The notes under the pieces were generated by a model. It saw nothing but the letters and a program-made list of their open reading frames with translations. It had not been told where the DNA came from and searched no databases. A DNA stretch of 64,000 nucleotides from Stieleria magnilauensis. GTDB taxonomy: Bacteria > Planctomycetota > Planctomycetia > Pirellulales > Pirellulaceae. The stretch lies in contig CP036432.1 in NCBI GenBank assembly GCA_007753675.1, forward strand, positions 3,260,394 through 3,324,393, given 5' to 3'. The position numbers and the translations under genes are program-made. Below are positions 1 to 12,176 of this stretch, piece by piece; position 1 is the first letter of the stretch, and each line of letters begins with the position of its first letter.

Positions 1-659
1 CTTTTTATCCTTCGATCAAGGTGTGATGCATTGAAACCCGGCCTGCCCGTGCAGTGCGATCGCGTTTCAAAACGTGAGCCCGCCGGGAATCGTGATGGAT
101 TCAAATGCCGGCGGGCATTGACGCGACGAGGGATGCATCGACCGGACCAATCACGGCGTCGAAAAATGCGAAGGACCAGAAATCACCGTGAATTGCCGAG
201 TGAAAATTCAATCGCAGTGATCAAACGGCAACCGGCAGAAACGCCGGACGCGTAGAACGATTTTCAAACCCGCCTGTAAAAACTTCCGTCGCGGGGAAAA
301 AGTCGTGGTGGGAAATGGGTGACGTGTGAAGTTTCACGCGCGGGGAGCAGCTTGAGGCCGGAGGACCGTCAGCCGATGGCGTCGCGGCCTGTTGATCTAG
401 CGAGCCGTGACGCGTGAGCGGCCGGGCCCAGCGCAGTGCCGGGGGCCTTACAATCGATTCCGGTGGATGTCGATTGAATCACTGAAGGATATCAAAAAAC
501 GACACTGGCCCCCTCATCCCCGGCCCTTCTCCCCCACAAATCGACAAGCAAGCTTGTGAACGATTTGTGGGGGAGAAGGGTGCCATCATCTTTAAGAAGT
601 TGCATCGACGCCGTTGTGCAATGGACACAACCCCGTTCGGCGGTGAACCAGCCGACGCC
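1..659. other. gene-free leading region
   Basis: No open frame here has a recognisable product. The short ORF at 31-255 encodes a basic, low-complexity peptide unlike any family I know. The stretch is downstream of the minus-strand DUF1501 gene that ends at 660. It contains a strong hairpin at 524-580 (listed separately). The GC-rich text around 330-460 has the look of intergenic repeat DNA, but I found no second copy in this window. I see no tRNA or rRNA. Confidence 0.6.
524..580. repeat. perfect inverted repeat with 20-bp arms
   Basis: The arm at 524-543 is the exact reverse complement of 561-580 (20 of 20). Between them a second nested stem pairs 544-549 with 552-557. The result is a long cruciform or RNA hairpin. 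It lies 80 bases past the stop codon of the minus-strand DUF1501 gene, so it could end or protect that transcript. There is no T-run, so it is not a classical intrinsic terminator. A mobile palindromic repeat is an equal possibility. Confidence 0.8.
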
Positions 660-2129
<1,470 letters not shown>

Positions 2130-2205
2130 GATGGGGTTCTCCGAAACGAGTGTGGAGTGGTCGGCGGTTTGGCACCGAACGTGTGTCGAAACAATCCGGG
2201 CCAGG

Positions 2206-5200
2206 TTAGTGGTTGAACAAAAAGGCGGGGCTGTTGATCAGTGCCCACGTCAGGTCTTCTGCCGCCGTCAAACGTAACCGTTCGACTTGCTGTTTACTTT
2301 GCGCGACGTCATCTCGCAGCCGAATGATTCGGGCATCATCGGGCGTTGCGACCGACAAGGCGTCGCGACGCTGTTCCAACCGAACCGTTTCGGCGTCGCG
2401 AGGGACTGCTTTCCGGGCCTCGGCCAACGCGGCTTCGGCCTTGGTTCGATCCGGGTCGGTCTTGCCGACGTAATCGATTAGCGTTTGTTTCGCCGTTTCG
2501 TCGCGATCGGCGTCCGGTGTCGCGACGATGGCACGAAACGTTTCGGGCAGGTCCAATGGAATCTCGCCGGTGTCGGTCGTCGCGCTAATGCGGAACTTGC
2601 CCAACTGGTGGTCGGCGGCGTTGTGGAACTGGTGGATCTGGAATTGCAGCACGCAGCCGTCGGGATGATTGATCGGTTGCTTTAGCTTGAACGTGGCCCA
2701 GTGGTCGACACCGGTCGCACCGGCCACCGCCCATCCGCCCTGCCCGCGTTTGTTGCCGTCAAAGGTCGCTTCGATTGTAAAGCTCGGTTGCAAGAAATCC
2801 GCCTTGCCGCTTTCGATCGACACATCTGCGAACGTTTTGGGATCGGACTTGGATGCGACCTTGATTTCGAATTCGGTGATCACAAAGTTTCCGTTGGGCG
2901 GCAAACCGGGACCGTTGCTTGGCAACGACGGATCCGAGAGGGCTTCCAAGCGGAATCCGGTGATGTTTTTCAGTGACGTCGGATACTCGATCGTGTAGAC
3001 CGCCTTGCCGGTTTGACCGCTGGCGGTGATCGAGCGATCTTCCGCGGCGACCAACTTGGCTTTGTTGGTCGAGACCGCTTTGGAAGGTCGCAGCGGATGC
3101 CACTCGACCGCCGCGGCGTGTTCGGTTTCCCACTGCTTCACCTTTTCGGCCAACTGCTTGTTGACGTCTTCAAGCGCCTTGGTGGCCTTTTCGATTCGTG
3201 CCTCACGCTCTTTGGCCAGGCGTTCTTGTTCCGGTTTGGCGGCTTCGATCCGTGCGGCCAATTGGGTGTTGGTTTCGGCAAGTTTCGCCTCTCGGATCTG
3301 TTCCAATTCTTGCTTCCGCTCGGCCCACTCGATTTCTTTCGCAGCGAGTTCTTTCTCGAGCAGTTCGTGGTCGATCTTGATCTGTTGCTTGATTTGATCG
3401 AACGCCGCGAGTTCGGTTTCGCTGGGCGGTCGACCGATCGAGCGGAGGAAGATTTCCGTGGCCAGTTCGCGGTCGTCCGGATTCTCCTGGACGATGCGTT
3501 CCAGTTCGTTCTTGGGGTCGGCGATCGCGGTCGCCACGGTGGGACCACCGATCAAGGCCATGATCGGGCCGAGTTGCAGTTCGCTGGAGCGTTCGCATTC
3601 ACAGGCGCTTTCGCGGACCGGGCGTCCCAGGTTCTGCAAGAAGCCGTCATTGAGTTTGACGCCCGAGTCGGTGACGGCAGCGGCGCGCGTGCCTTTGGGC
3701 ATTCCGGGGATGTTGCTCTCGGCGCCGGTCAACGCGTGCACGGCGTCGTAAATGACTTCGGCCGGCAGACGCCGCGGCATCGCACGCGCGTAGTTCAACG
3801 TGTCGTCTTCGTTCATCGGGTGGGTCGCGACACTCAATTGATACGTGCGGCTGTTGCAGATTTGCCGCAACATGGCACGCACATCAAATCCCGACGCGAC
3901 GAACTGGTCGGTCAGATGGTTCAGCAATTCGGGGTTGGTCGGCGGATTGCCGGCACGAATGTCATCGATCGGTTCGATCAATCCGACGCCCAGCAGATAG
4001 CCCCACAAACGATTGACGAAGCTGCGGGCAAAGTACGGGTTGTCGGCGTCGGTCATCCAGGCCGCCAGCTTTTCCCGGCGAGTGCCTTCATCGGGCATTT
4101 CGCAGGGCACGTCGTACGGGAAACTCGGCGGTGCGACGTCGCCGGTACGCGCGTGGATGACTTCGCCCTGACTCTTGTCGACCACCTTTTCATACAACGG
4201 CTTGGCGCCCTCGACGGCGGTTCCCCCGATCTTTTTGCCACCGGAGGCGGGGTCGTTTTCCAAGGCAACTTGACCGAAGAACGCGGCGAGTTCGTAGTAT
4301 TGGTCTTGGGTCCAACGCTCGAACGGATGATCGTGGCATTTATTGCAATTGAATCGAATGCCCAAGAACAAGTGCGTGGTGTTTTCCATCGTGTTTTCAG
4401 GATCACGCAGCACTTTGAAGTAACTGGCCGCCGGGTTGTCTTTGTTGGAACCGGTGGCCGTCAAAATCTGTCGGGCGAACTCATCGTAGGGACGGTTCTC
4501 CACGACGGCGTTGCGTATCCAGTCGCGGAACGCCGTGCTGCCTTCGACGCCAAGAAACTTTCGATTCACCTGCAGCAGGTCGGCCCACTTGTTGGTCCAA
4601 TAGTCGACATAGCCTTCGCTGCCGAGCAACTGATCGATCTTGCGGGATCGTTTCTCTTGTGTCGGCGTGTCATCGGCCAGGAAATCACGGACTTGTTCAC
4701 TGGACGGCGGCAATCCGGTCAAATCCAAGGTCACGCGGCGCAGGAACGCGGCGTCGTCGCACAACTCACTGGGCTGGACTTTGACGCGTCGCCATTTTGC
4801 GGCTACCAGCTCGTCAATTTTGCCCCAGGTTTCGTAGTCTTGATCTTGGTAGTCATCGCGATTGCCCATCACCGTCAGCGTCGTCGCGGCGTACTTGCCT
4901 TCGTAACGTGCCAAGATGGCTGCTTCACCGCGCCGGACGGCTTTCAACAATCCGCCCTTGCCCGACGAGGCGACTTCGGTATTGCCGCTATCGATAAACG
5001 CTTCACGCGTCACATCACGTGTCTTGCCATCGGCAAAATGGGCGACCAAACGCACCTGTTGCTCGGTCCCGATCGCCTGGATCACGGGGTTCTGCGGATA
5101 GATCTCCAGCTTCGTCACCCGCGCGACGTCCAAGTTCAATTGGCTACCGTCGGCGATCCAACGTCGCAGGATCGCGTGATAGGGATCGCCGTGAGCCATC

Positions 5201-7329
5201 AACGCGCCGCCTTCGTGTGGGGTCAGCCCCAGTGGCTTGCGGAGCATCAGTGACTGCTCGGGAGCGGCCGCGTTGATTCGTCGGGCCGCCAGGTCATCGG
5301 TCAATGCCCGCAGATCAAAAATCGGGTCATAGCCGCGGAGCGAAAGTTTGAATCCGTTCTTTCCCTTTTGTGCCCCGTGACACGTTCCTTGATTGCACCC
5401 GAGTCGGCTAAGGAGCGGGTTGACGTCTTGGATGAAATCGACCGCGCCGATCGATTCGCTGGGGCCTTCGGTGATCTGTGTTGCCGAAACCGTCACGGTA
5501 CTTTGATGGTCACCGAGCGAAACGACCACGTTGCCGTTTCCGTCCTGGGTCGGACAGAGCAATCCGGCGGAGTTGGAAGCGACAAACGCTGGGGTTTGGA
5601 AGTTGCACGCACGCGTGACGTCCAGTGTTTCTCCGCTGGTGGTCGTGGCGGTGACGACCAATTGGACGTAGGCGTAGGGTGAATTCAGTTCGGCGGTTTG
5701 GGGTGCGACCTCGATCGATTGAATCGATTTCGGGTCCACCTCGGCTTGCCCGGCGCTGTCGAGTTTGCCGATCCAGGCTTCGGCGTCGAACCGACCCGCG
5801 ATCACGTCGGCTTCGCTAGCGGCCTGCCGTTCGGCGGCCCGGAACACTTCGAAGGTTTTGTCCGGCGTGCCGTCGGCGGCGATCCGCTGAAGTTGCCCGT
5901 TGCTGGCGGCGATGTACAGCGAGTTGTCCGGTGCGAACGCAATCGCGTAGGCCGCCGCACCGTCGATCGGGTGCAACGCCAATTGTTTGGTTTCCGACTG
6001 GCGATAAGCGTCTGCCTTTTTCTTCTCTTCGGCCGACCGATCGTTGACGCGTTTGGCGAGGATCTTTTTCAGTTCGTCGGTCAGATCACCGCTGAAGTCA
6101 AACGACCACACGCGGACTTCGGATTTGCCGTCCAGGGTTGCGACTGCGGCGATGCGGGTCGCGTCGTGGTTGATCGCGACGTTGAAGATCCGGCCCGGCA
6201 TCGCGGGCAGCTTGCGAATCAAATTTGCATCGTCACCGATCTTGCGGGCGGTTTCGCGGAAGATGCGATAGACCTTGGCGACGCCGTCGGCACCGCCGAT
6301 CAAAATCTCGTTTCGATCTGGATGCATCGCAACACTGCTCAATCCGCCCGACAGCGCCCCGGGCGTGATCGAAGTGATGTTGTCGATGAAGCGTTCCGTT
6401 TCCACCTCGGTCAATTTGCAGGACATGTCCCGTGCGACAGAAACCAGGTGCGTCCCGTCGGGCGTGAAGGCGACGTCGCGAATCCAATCGTCGTGGGCAC
6501 CCTGGAAGAGCACTTGTTGACCGGTTTGGGCGTCGATCGCGCGGACCACATTGTCCGACGCACCAAAGGCGAGCTTGCTGTTGTCGGGCGACCAGCCTGC
6601 GCCGGACAGGGCGTCGTAGGTGAAGGGCACCGACAATTCCAACTCGCCGGTGTTGGGATTCCAGATTTGCACTTCACCGCGAACGCCCGGGGTGCCACCG
6701 ATCGCCGCCAAGCGACTTCCGTCGGGACTGTAACGCACCGAATTGATCCGTGGACTGATTCCGATCAAGCGGCTTTGGATCGCGCCGTCCGCGGTATCGA
6801 CCAGCAAGACTTCGTGGTAGCCCGCAACGGCGATCTGTTTTCCATCGGGTGAGACGTCGATCGAGGGAACCGAGGGGGCGTCGTTGTAGTGCGGTGGGTT
6901 TTCGCGACTGAACGACGGCGTGGTGTCACCCGGCGAGTCATTCGTCGCTCCCTCGGCGATCCAACGCCGCACCAATTCGACTTCGACGTCGCTGAGCGGC
7001 TGGGACGGCGGTTTGGGCATCTCGGCCACGCCATCGACCGGGGTGATCTGCGCGATCAGATAGCTTTCCTCGGGTTTGCCAGGAACGATCGCCGGCTCAC
7101 CCGTCTCACCGCCGCTAACCAGGGACGCAAAGTCCGTCATCACGTACGCGCCGAGTTGCTTGGCGCCTTGATGACAACCGTAACAGTGCTGTCGGAAGAT
7201 CGGATCGATTTGCTTCGAGAAACTCACCGGAGTTTCAGCGACATCCGAACCGACGAGCGCGTGAGAGAAACCAACGGACACCAGCACGAATGCGGCGGCG
7301 ACCCGACCGAAGAAGAAGCGAGTTTTCAC
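2206..7329 (-). CDS. exported cytochrome c-WD40-DUF1549/DUF1553 protein
   Basis: About 1707 residues from the GTG at 7329. I chose this start because it opens directly into a signal peptide ([18 protein letters not shown]); the frame stays open to 7452 but that extension does not look like a leader. Domain order: a planctomycete-type cytochrome c domain with CYGCH at residues 49-53; WD40 propeller repeats about 150-480; a bacterial Ig-like (BIG2) domain about 570-640; a second heme-like motif CNQGTCH at 645-651; another BIG2-like segment; DUF1549 from about 835 with [10 protein letters not shown] at 995-1004; DUF1553 from about 1085. A charged coiled coil (about 1314-1407) and a discoidin-like segment are inserted before the family's typical ending, [13 protein letters not shown]. 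It is probably a periplasmic multi-heme protein that works with the DUF1501 partner. Substrate unknown. Confidence 0.9.
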   Translation of the reverse strand: MKTRFFFGRVAAAFVLVSVGFSHALVGSDVAETPVSFSKQIDPIFRQHCYGCHQGAKQLGAYVMTDFASLVSGGETGEPAIVPGKPEESYLIAQITPVDGVAEMPKPPSQPLSDVEVELVRRWIAEGATNDSPGDTTPSFSRENPPHYNDAPSVPSIDVSPDGKQIAVAGYHEVLLVDTADGAIQSRLIGISPRINSVRYSPDGSRLAAIGGTPGVRGEVQIWNPNTGELELSVPFTYDALSGAGWSPDNSKLAFGASDNVVRAIDAQTGQQVLFQGAHDDWIRDVAFTPDGTHLVSVARDMSCKLTEVETERFIDNITSITPGALSGGLSSVAMHPDRNEILIGGADGVAKVYRIFRETARKIGDDANLIRKLPAMPGRIFNVAINHDATRIAAVATLDGKSEVRVWSFDFSGDLTDELKKILAKRVNDRSAEEKKKADAYRQSETKQLALHPIDGAAAYAIAFAPDNSLYIAASNGQLQRIAADGTPDKTFEVFRAAERQAASEADVIAGRFDAEAWIGKLDSAGQAEVDPKSIQSIEVAPQTAELNSPYAYVQLVVTATTTSGETLDVTRACNFQTPAFVASNSAGLLCPTQDGNGNVVVSLGDHQSTVTVSATQITEGPSESIGAVDFIQDVNPLLSRLGCNQGTCHGAQKGKNGFKLSLRGYDPIFDLRALTDDLAARRINAAAPEQSLMLRKPLGLTPHEGGALMAHGDPYHAILRRWIADGSQLNLDVARVTKLEIYPQNPVIQAIGTEQQVRLVAHFADGKTRDVTREAFIDSGNTEVASSGKGGLLKAVRRGEAAILARYEGKYAATTLTVMGNRDDYQDQDYETWGKIDELVAAKWRRVKVQPSELCDDAAFLRRVTLDLTGLPPSSEQVRDFLADDTPTQEKRSRKIDQLLGSEGYVDYWTNKWADLLQVNRKFLGVEGSTAFRDWIRNAVVENRPYDEFARQILTATGSNKDNPAASYFKVLRDPENTMENTTHLFLGIRFNCNKCHDHPFERWTQDQYYELAAFFGQVALENDPASGGKKIGGTAVEGAKPLYEKVVDKSQGEVIHARTGDVAPPSFPYDVPCEMPDEGTRREKLAAWMTDADNPYFARSFVNRLWGYLLGVGLIEPIDDIRAGNPPTNPELLNHLTDQFVASGFDVRAMLRQICNSRTYQLSVATHPMNEDDTLNYARAMPRRLPAEVIYDAVHALTGAESNIPGMPKGTRAAAVTDSGVKLNDGFLQNLGRPVRESACECERSSELQLGPIMALIGGPTVATAIADPKNELERIVQENPDDRELATEIFLRSIGRPPSETELAAFDQIKQQIKIDHELLEKELAAKEIEWAERKQELEQIREAKLAETNTQLAARIEAAKPEQERLAKEREARIEKATKALEDVNKQLAEKVKQWETEHAAAVEWHPLRPSKAVSTNKAKLVAAEDRSITASGQTGKAVYTIEYPTSLKNITGFRLEALSDPSLPSNGPGLPPNGNFVITEFEIKVASKSDPKTFADVSIESGKADFLQPSFTIEATFDGNKRGQGGWAVAGATGVDHWATFKLKQPINHPDGCVLQFQIHQFHNAADHQLGKFRISATTDTGEIPLDLPETFRAIVATPDADRDETAKQTLIDYVGKTDPDRTKAEAALAEARKAVPRDAETVRLEQRRDALSVATPDDARIIRLRDDVAQSKQQVERLRLTAAEDLTWALINSPAFLFNH

Positions 7330-7879
7330 AGTGGATACCTGGGTAACAATCCCGTCGGATCCGCAGTGACCGCGCCGGTGACCCGTCGCGTGATCATTTC
7401 GAAAGGACAATGACCATTCGACGCGTCGGAAACGGAAAGTCCTGCGGAACATTCATTTCTGACGAAGGCCAGTCCGACACGAAAACACCCGAACGTGGTT
7501 TGGACGCTCCGTGTAGGTAGCCCAGGAAGGGGCAGGCGGGGGCGGAAACCCGTGCTTACGGCGAGCTTCCACTCCCTTGACTCTACTGGGAAACCCAACC
7601 ATCGTCAACTTATTCGTTCAGCGATTCTGCCGGGGGGAGGGCGTTCACCTGAGCGTGTGAAAAACCAGTGCAAGCGGATGAGGGTGGAGGCCGCCTGGAA
7701 ACAACGGTGGGCTCGCGGGCAATGCCACTTACTTTGGCGCCAAACGGGGGCTTTTGTTAGCGGCAGGGCGCGAGCCCTCCGGTCTTTCAAGGTCAAACCG
7801 GACGGCTCGCGCCGTTCCGCTAAAAAAAGCTTCACAGCGTTGCCCGACGGGGTCGCGTCGTTCCTGGTCGCCGAACGGC
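7330..7879. other. intergenic region with palindromic element
   Basis: No credible gene. The two ORFs covering it (7495-8205 plus and 7605-7955 minus) are translations of repeat DNA or run into the real gene at 7880. The region lies between the start of the cytochrome/WD40 gene and the end of the dioxygenase gene, so any promoter for the former should be here. I see no convincing -35/-10 pair. The repeat at 7755-7845 is listed separately. Confidence 0.55.
7755..7845. repeat. dispersed palindromic element, intergenic copy
   Basis: Arms 7759-7783 and 7797-7821 are inverted repeats (22 of 25 positions pair). They are followed by an A-rich run and then GCTTCACAGCGTTGCCC. The same arms, A-run and flank occur inside the nucleoside phosphorylase gene at 12763-12850. 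On the minus strand both copies translate to a shared signature (GNAVK, then REPSG, then RRA.ALPLT), which will show up as false hypothetical proteins in automated annotation. Confidence 0.8.
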
Positions 7880-8701
7880 CTATTCCGGTCGGGGCTGGTT
7901 GCTCCAATGCCCGCTCGGGTCGGTGCCGCGGACCTGCACCCCTTTTTCGTTCCAACCGAGTGCCGCGTGCACGTCGGCGCTGCAGTAACGCAGCGTCAGC
8001 CCACAGCGTCGCCGGTTGGAATCATTGGCGTCGCTGCCGTGCAATAGCAAATCCGCGTGGATCGATGCCTGGCCGGCTTTCAGCGGATCGTAAACCAGTT
8101 CGCCGTACTGTTCCGGATCATCGATCGTTTGATTCAACACGTTGTGTTCGGTCGAGTCGCTGGGGCGGTAGGTCATGTGTCCCTTGGTATGAGACCCGGC
8201 GATAAATTTCATGCACGCGTTTTCTTGGTCGGCGTCATCGATCGCCAACCAGACGGTGACGGCCTTGCTGGGTGACAACGGCCAATAGCTGGCGTCCTGA
8301 TGCCAGGCGACCGCCTTTCCATCGCCCGGCATTTTGCAGAAGAAGTGCGACCCCCAGCCGATCACGTTTTCGCCGAACAGATCGGCGACCGGGTCCACGA
8401 TCCGTGGGTCTTTCAAAATGTCATACACGGGGCCGTACTTTAGGTGCGCCGAGCTGATCGAATAACTGTCGCCTCCACTGGCGGTGACCTTGCGGAGTAG
8501 ATCGTCAAAGTAGTCACGGATCTCCGCGATCTCCGCGTCAGAAAAGAGATCCAGCGGGGCGATAAACCCACGCGCGTTGAAGTGGTCGATCTGCTGCCGC
8601 GTCAAGGTTTTGGGATCGGCGACGCCGGCCGGGTGAAAGCTGAGGTCGCGTTGGAGTGATTCCAGTTCGTCGTCGCTCGGGATGATCTTAAAGTCTTTCA
8701 T
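7880..8701 (-). CDS. phytanoyl-CoA dioxygenase (PhyH) family protein
   Basis: 273 residues, a normal length for the family. The Fe(II)/2-oxoglutarate facial triad is visible: H134 and D136 in WHQDASYW, and H221 in LLLHGSDAND. Arginines at 230-232 and 238 are candidates for 2-oxoglutarate binding. The family hydroxylates small organic substrates using oxygen and 2-oxoglutarate in the cytoplasm; bacterial members act on varied targets and the substrate here cannot be told from sequence. No Shine-Dalgarno sequence precedes the ATG at 8701. It follows the ATPase gene by 60 bp on the same strand, which suggests co-transcription but no obvious functional link. Confidence 0.88.
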   Translation of the reverse strand: MKDFKIIPSDDELESLQRDLSFHPAGVADPKTLTRQQIDHFNARGFIAPLDLFSDAEIAEIRDYFDDLLRKVTASGGDSYSISSAHLKYGPVYDILKDPRIVDPVADLFGENVIGWGSHFFCKMPGDGKAVAWHQDASYWPLSPSKAVTVWLAIDDADQENACMKFIAGSHTKGHMTYRPSDSTEHNVLNQTIDDPEQYGELVYDPLKAGQASIHADLLLHGSDANDSNRRRCGLTLRYCSADVHAALGWNEKGVQVRGTDPSGHWSNQPRPE

Positions 8702-8761
8702 GTCAGTCGATGGGTTGGGGTTGTGAAGTTCTCAATCAGCCAGCGTTCATCCATACAGCAG

Positions 8762-11182
8762 TCATTCATACAGCGGCGTGGCGATACCATTGGCGTCGAC
8801 TTGCCAAGGCGTCCAGACCACGACGACCTCTTCGGTTTTCAGATCACTTTTTCGCGGCGGGATCTCGGTGGTTTCCAATTCAATCTTGTCGATGTCGCAT
8901 CGCTTGGCAAGGTCTTGGATCTCTTCATCGAGTTCCTCTGCGAGCGCTTTGATGTCCGCGTGCAACTCCTTCAGTGCTGCTTCGGCGCGGCGCACGTCGT
9001 CGGCCTGCTGCGTCGCGCGTCCGACTCCCCGGGCCGCCGTCATCACCCCGCCTCGCCGACCGCCCATGAAGGCGCCCAGAATCGAGTTGCCCACCGACAG
9101 GATCGTCGACCACTTGGCCTGGCCGTATTGCGACTGTTCGCGTCCGACTCGGTCTTCGGCGGTGCGGATTTTCTTTTCGACCGACTGCACTTTGGCGGCA
9201 TACTTGTCACGAAGCTTTTCTGTTTCCAGGTCGCGTTTTTCTCGCAGCAATTGCTGGAAATGTCGTCTGGCTTGCTCCCTGGTGTTTACGCCCGGCGCAT
9301 ACCCGGTCATTCCGGGGCACTTGTAGAGCGTGGCGGTCTCGTGACGGTACAAATAGTCTTTCAACTTTGACTTGAACGTGCGGTAGGAAGACTTGCCTCG
9401 CAAACCGTCCGGCAGATCGCTGAATTCGAAGGCGTCGTCCGGGTGGGTTAAGAATTCTGCATCCGGCGAAAGCGCTTTGCTGTGTTCCCAGAGGTCTTCG
9501 GGGACGCCACCGCCGCAGCACAGCAGCCGCACGGTGTCGACCCAATGATCCAAGTCGGCACTGGCGCGGATAAAATGCATCGACGCTTTGCCGACCAGCG
9601 CGGGCCGATAGACTTTCTTACAACCGCGGTTGGCTACCTGGGTTTGGCCGAGGAAGCATTCCTCCACGCCTGCCGGGATGACCGGACGCTGGGGTTTGGG
9701 GTGTTCTTCAACGATCGATTCGCTGTTTTCTTCGCGACGCGACTGGTCCGCCGCCTTTCGATGCTGCATCAGGTCGCTGATCTGCTTCCTGGCCAGCGGC
9801 CCGGCCAGAAACGACATCGCCCAACGTGTTTGAAACGTTACCGGATCGCCTTGGTGAACGTTGTTCATCAAAAAGACTCGGTTGCCCAGCCCCGCCAAGA
9901 TCTGTTCCATCCGATTGCGATCGAATGGCTGGCCGGATTCACCGGCAGCCCCCTCCAAGCCTTCCAAGACCCTGGCCTTGTCGCGTTCGGTTTGCAGCCG
10001 TCCCAGGAACCAGGTGCCGATATTGGACAAGCCCTTGTAATCCAAGTCGACGGGGTTTTGCGTCGCCAGGGTGACGCCCAAGCCGAACGCGCGGGCTTGT
10101 TTGAGCAGCGTCAGCATCGGCGGCTTGCTGGGCGGATTGGCGACCGGCGGAAAGTAACCGGCGACTTCGTCCATGTAAAAGATCGCGCGGAGCGAGCCGG
10201 TACCGGTTTGTCGCCGCATCCACGCGACCAGCTCGTTCAACAATAACGTGACAAAGAACATCCGTTCGCTGTCACGGAGATGAGCGATGGACAATATCGA
10301 CACACGCGGTTTGCCATCGGCAGTGTAAAGCAGTTTGTCGATCGACAGTGTTTCGCCTTCCAACCATGATGCGAACGCCGGCGACGCCAGCAAGTTGTTC
10401 AATCGCATCGCCAGTTTCGAACGCTCCGCAGCGGGCATGAAGGAGTCCAGGTCGACGACGCCGATCCGCGTGATCGGCGGGGATTGAATCAGACGGATCA
10501 GGTTGGCGATCGAGACGTTACGTCCCTCCCGCCACTGGTGCGTCAAGATCGACGACAGCAGAATGTGCTCCGGTGACGTCAACGGATCGGCATCGAGATC
10601 CATCAAGGTCAACAAGCCCGAGACCGCGCCGGTGACTTTCTCACCGATCGCTTCGGTATCGTCCAGTAATTCAGGCGGGGGGGCATCGAAGCTTTTGAGC
10701 ACCGTCAGCGGAAGCCCAATGGTGCTGCCAGGGGTGTAGATGGCGATGTCGACTGCGTCCTTGTAAGTCTGAATCCGTTGGGGTGATTGTCCCCAGGACG
10801 CCAACCCCTCTCGCCACCGCGTTGCGGTTGTCTCGGCCAACTCGTCGACACTCATTCCCTTGCGCGTCGCGTCGCTTTGCTCCAACCAGGGTTTGAAATC
10901 ACTCGGCGCGAGATCGGGGAACGCCAGCAACAGGTTGGCCAAGTCGCCTTTGGGGTCGACGCAAATGGCGGGGACGCCATCGATGGCGGCTTCTTCCAGC
11001 AAGGACAGGCACAGGCCTGTTTTGCCGCTGCCGGTCATCCCCACGCACATCGCGTGCGTGCACAGGTCTTTGCTGTCGTACATCAGCAGCTGGTCCAGCC
11101 GCCGGCCCGAGGAGAGATCGTATTGACGCCCGAGATAAAACGACGCCAGCTTTTCGAACTGGTCAGGATCGGGAATAGCCAT
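8762..11182 (-). CDS. HerA/DUF87-type ATP-binding protein
   Basis: 806 residues from the ATG at 11182; the frame also reaches a TTG seven codons earlier, which I consider less likely. Walker A is GMTGSGKT at residues 48-55 and Walker B is FYMDEV with D338/E339. ATQNPVDLDYKG, a sensor-like segment, follows, then GTWFLGRLQTERD. These are features of FtsK/HerA-superfamily hexameric ATPases. The C-terminal third holds charged coiled coils and a short glycine-rich hydrophobic segment (GNSILGAFMGGRRGG). HerA proteins pump DNA with NurA nuclease, but no nuclease gene is next to this one, so a role in DNA processing is inference. A general helicase-like ATPase is the safe name. Confidence 0.82.
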   Translation of the reverse strand: MAIPDPDQFEKLASFYLGRQYDLSSGRRLDQLLMYDSKDLCTHAMCVGMTGSGKTGLCLSLLEEAAIDGVPAICVDPKGDLANLLLAFPDLAPSDFKPWLEQSDATRKGMSVDELAETTATRWREGLASWGQSPQRIQTYKDAVDIAIYTPGSTIGLPLTVLKSFDAPPPELLDDTEAIGEKVTGAVSGLLTLMDLDADPLTSPEHILLSSILTHQWREGRNVSIANLIRLIQSPPITRIGVVDLDSFMPAAERSKLAMRLNNLLASPAFASWLEGETLSIDKLLYTADGKPRVSILSIAHLRDSERMFFVTLLLNELVAWMRRQTGTGSLRAIFYMDEVAGYFPPVANPPSKPPMLTLLKQARAFGLGVTLATQNPVDLDYKGLSNIGTWFLGRLQTERDKARVLEGLEGAAGESGQPFDRNRMEQILAGLGNRVFLMNNVHQGDPVTFQTRWAMSFLAGPLARKQISDLMQHRKAADQSRREENSESIVEEHPKPQRPVIPAGVEECFLGQTQVANRGCKKVYRPALVGKASMHFIRASADLDHWVDTVRLLCCGGGVPEDLWEHSKALSPDAEFLTHPDDAFEFSDLPDGLRGKSSYRTFKSKLKDYLYRHETATLYKCPGMTGYAPGVNTREQARRHFQQLLREKRDLETEKLRDKYAAKVQSVEKKIRTAEDRVGREQSQYGQAKWSTILSVGNSILGAFMGGRRGGVMTAARGVGRATQQADDVRRAEAALKELHADIKALAEELDEEIQDLAKRCDIDKIELETTEIPPRKSDLKTEEVVVVWTPWQVDANGIATPLYE

Positions 11183-11336
11183 AAAGCGAATGCGTGGAGA
11201 CAAGGGAGAAGACGGAACGTCGCTGCTGAATGAAGAGTTTAACGAGGTTTTGGCCGCCGATGGCAGCCAAGTCGTCGCGCGTTATGATTCGTGCGTCGTG
11301 CTCTCGTTCACCCCGTGATTCATCCAAACAGTTGAC
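11183..11336. promoter_or_regulatory. divergent promoter region
   Basis: 154 bp separate the minus-strand ATPase start from the plus-strand phosphorylase operon, so both promoters should lie here. The best -10-like match for the plus strand is TATGAT at 11283-11288, about 49 bases before the ATG. No good -35 box stands 16-18 bases upstream of it. There is no Shine-Dalgarno sequence before the ATG at 11337. Confidence 0.3.
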
Positions 11337-12176
11337 ATGCTTGATCTGTACGAAAAAATTGAAGAAGCCGCCGCGGTCATTCAAAATGCGTTTGCTCAGA
11401 CGCCCAAAGTTGCCCTCGTCCTGGGAACCGGGCTGGGTGGTTTGGTCGATCAAATCGATGTCAAAGCGTCGATTGAATATGGCGAGATCCCCCATTTCCC
11501 GACCTCCACCGCGACCGGTCACCGCGGACGGCTCGTCTGTGGATTTCTGGAAGGCGTGCCCGTCGTCGCGATGGAAGGACGGTTTCACATGTACGAGGGC
11601 TATCCGCTGAAGCAGATCACGTTGCCGATCCGAGTGTTCAAACGCATGGGCGCCGAATTGTTGATCGTCAGCAACGCCTGCGGCGGTTTGAACCCGTACT
11701 ACCAATCGGGCGAGATCATGGTGATCGATGATCAGATCAATTTGATGGGCGATAACCCGTTGATCGGCATCAACGATGATCGCTTGGGGCCTCGTTTTCC
11801 CGACATGTGTGAACCCTACGATCAGCAATGGATTGATCGCACGCTGGCATTGGCCCGCCGCGAAGACATTGGAATCCACCGCGGCGTCTTCGTTGCCGTC
11901 GCCGGTCCGAATCTTGAAACGCGGGCCGAATACCGGTTCCTACGCACGATCGGCGCCGATGTGGTCGGGATGAGTACAGTTCCCGAGACGATCGTGGCGG
12001 TGCACTGCGGGTTGAAGACAATCGGTTTGAGCGTGATCACGGACATGTGCCTGCCCGATTCGCTGCAGCCGGCCAATGTCGAAGAAATCATCGCGACGGC
12101 GAATCGCGCCGCACCCCAGTTGCTGAAAATCGTGTCCGGGATCGTGGCTGAAGCGGGGCAAACCCGGATCGCATGA
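11337..12176 (+). CDS. purine nucleoside phosphorylase, trimeric class (paralogue 1)
   Basis: 279 residues, the standard length of trimeric PNP/MTAP-family enzymes, which split purine nucleosides with phosphate into base and ribose-1-phosphate. Motifs in order: GTGLGG (phosphate loop), STATGHRG, GRFHMYEGY, SNACGG, DDQINLMG, GPNLETRAEYR, VVGMST, and VITDMC. The residue that contacts the purine ring, usually Asn (human Asn243), is Asp at 236. In methylthioadenosine phosphorylase Asp at this place goes with 6-aminopurine use, so an adenine-type preference is plausible. First gene of a four-gene operon; its stop overlaps the next start (ATGA at 12173-12176), which implies translational coupling. 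Confidence 0.9.
   Translation: MLDLYEKIEEAAAVIQNAFAQTPKVALVLGTGLGGLVDQIDVKASIEYGEIPHFPTSTATGHRGRLVCGFLEGVPVVAMEGRFHMYEGYPLKQITLPIRVFKRMGAELLIVSNACGGLNPYYQSGEIMVIDDQINLMGDNPLIGINDDRLGPRFPDMCEPYDQQWIDRTLALARREDIGIHRGVFVAVAGPNLETRAEYRFLRTIGADVVGMSTVPETIVAVHCGLKTIGLSVITDMCLPDSLQPANVEEIIATANRAAPQLLKIVSGIVAEAGQTRIA

Noticed and set aside
3013-5253. Plus-strand ORF of 746 codons opposite the DUF1549/DUF1553 gene
   Set aside because: The minus strand encodes conserved heme and DUF motifs here; the plus frame is a shadow.
7495-8205. Plus-strand ORF of 236 codons
   Set aside because: It spans the palindromic element and the end of the dioxygenase gene, and its translation matches nothing.
11183-11336. 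tRNA or small RNA between the divergent genes
   Set aside because: No cloverleaf, CCA end or strong hairpin could be found.
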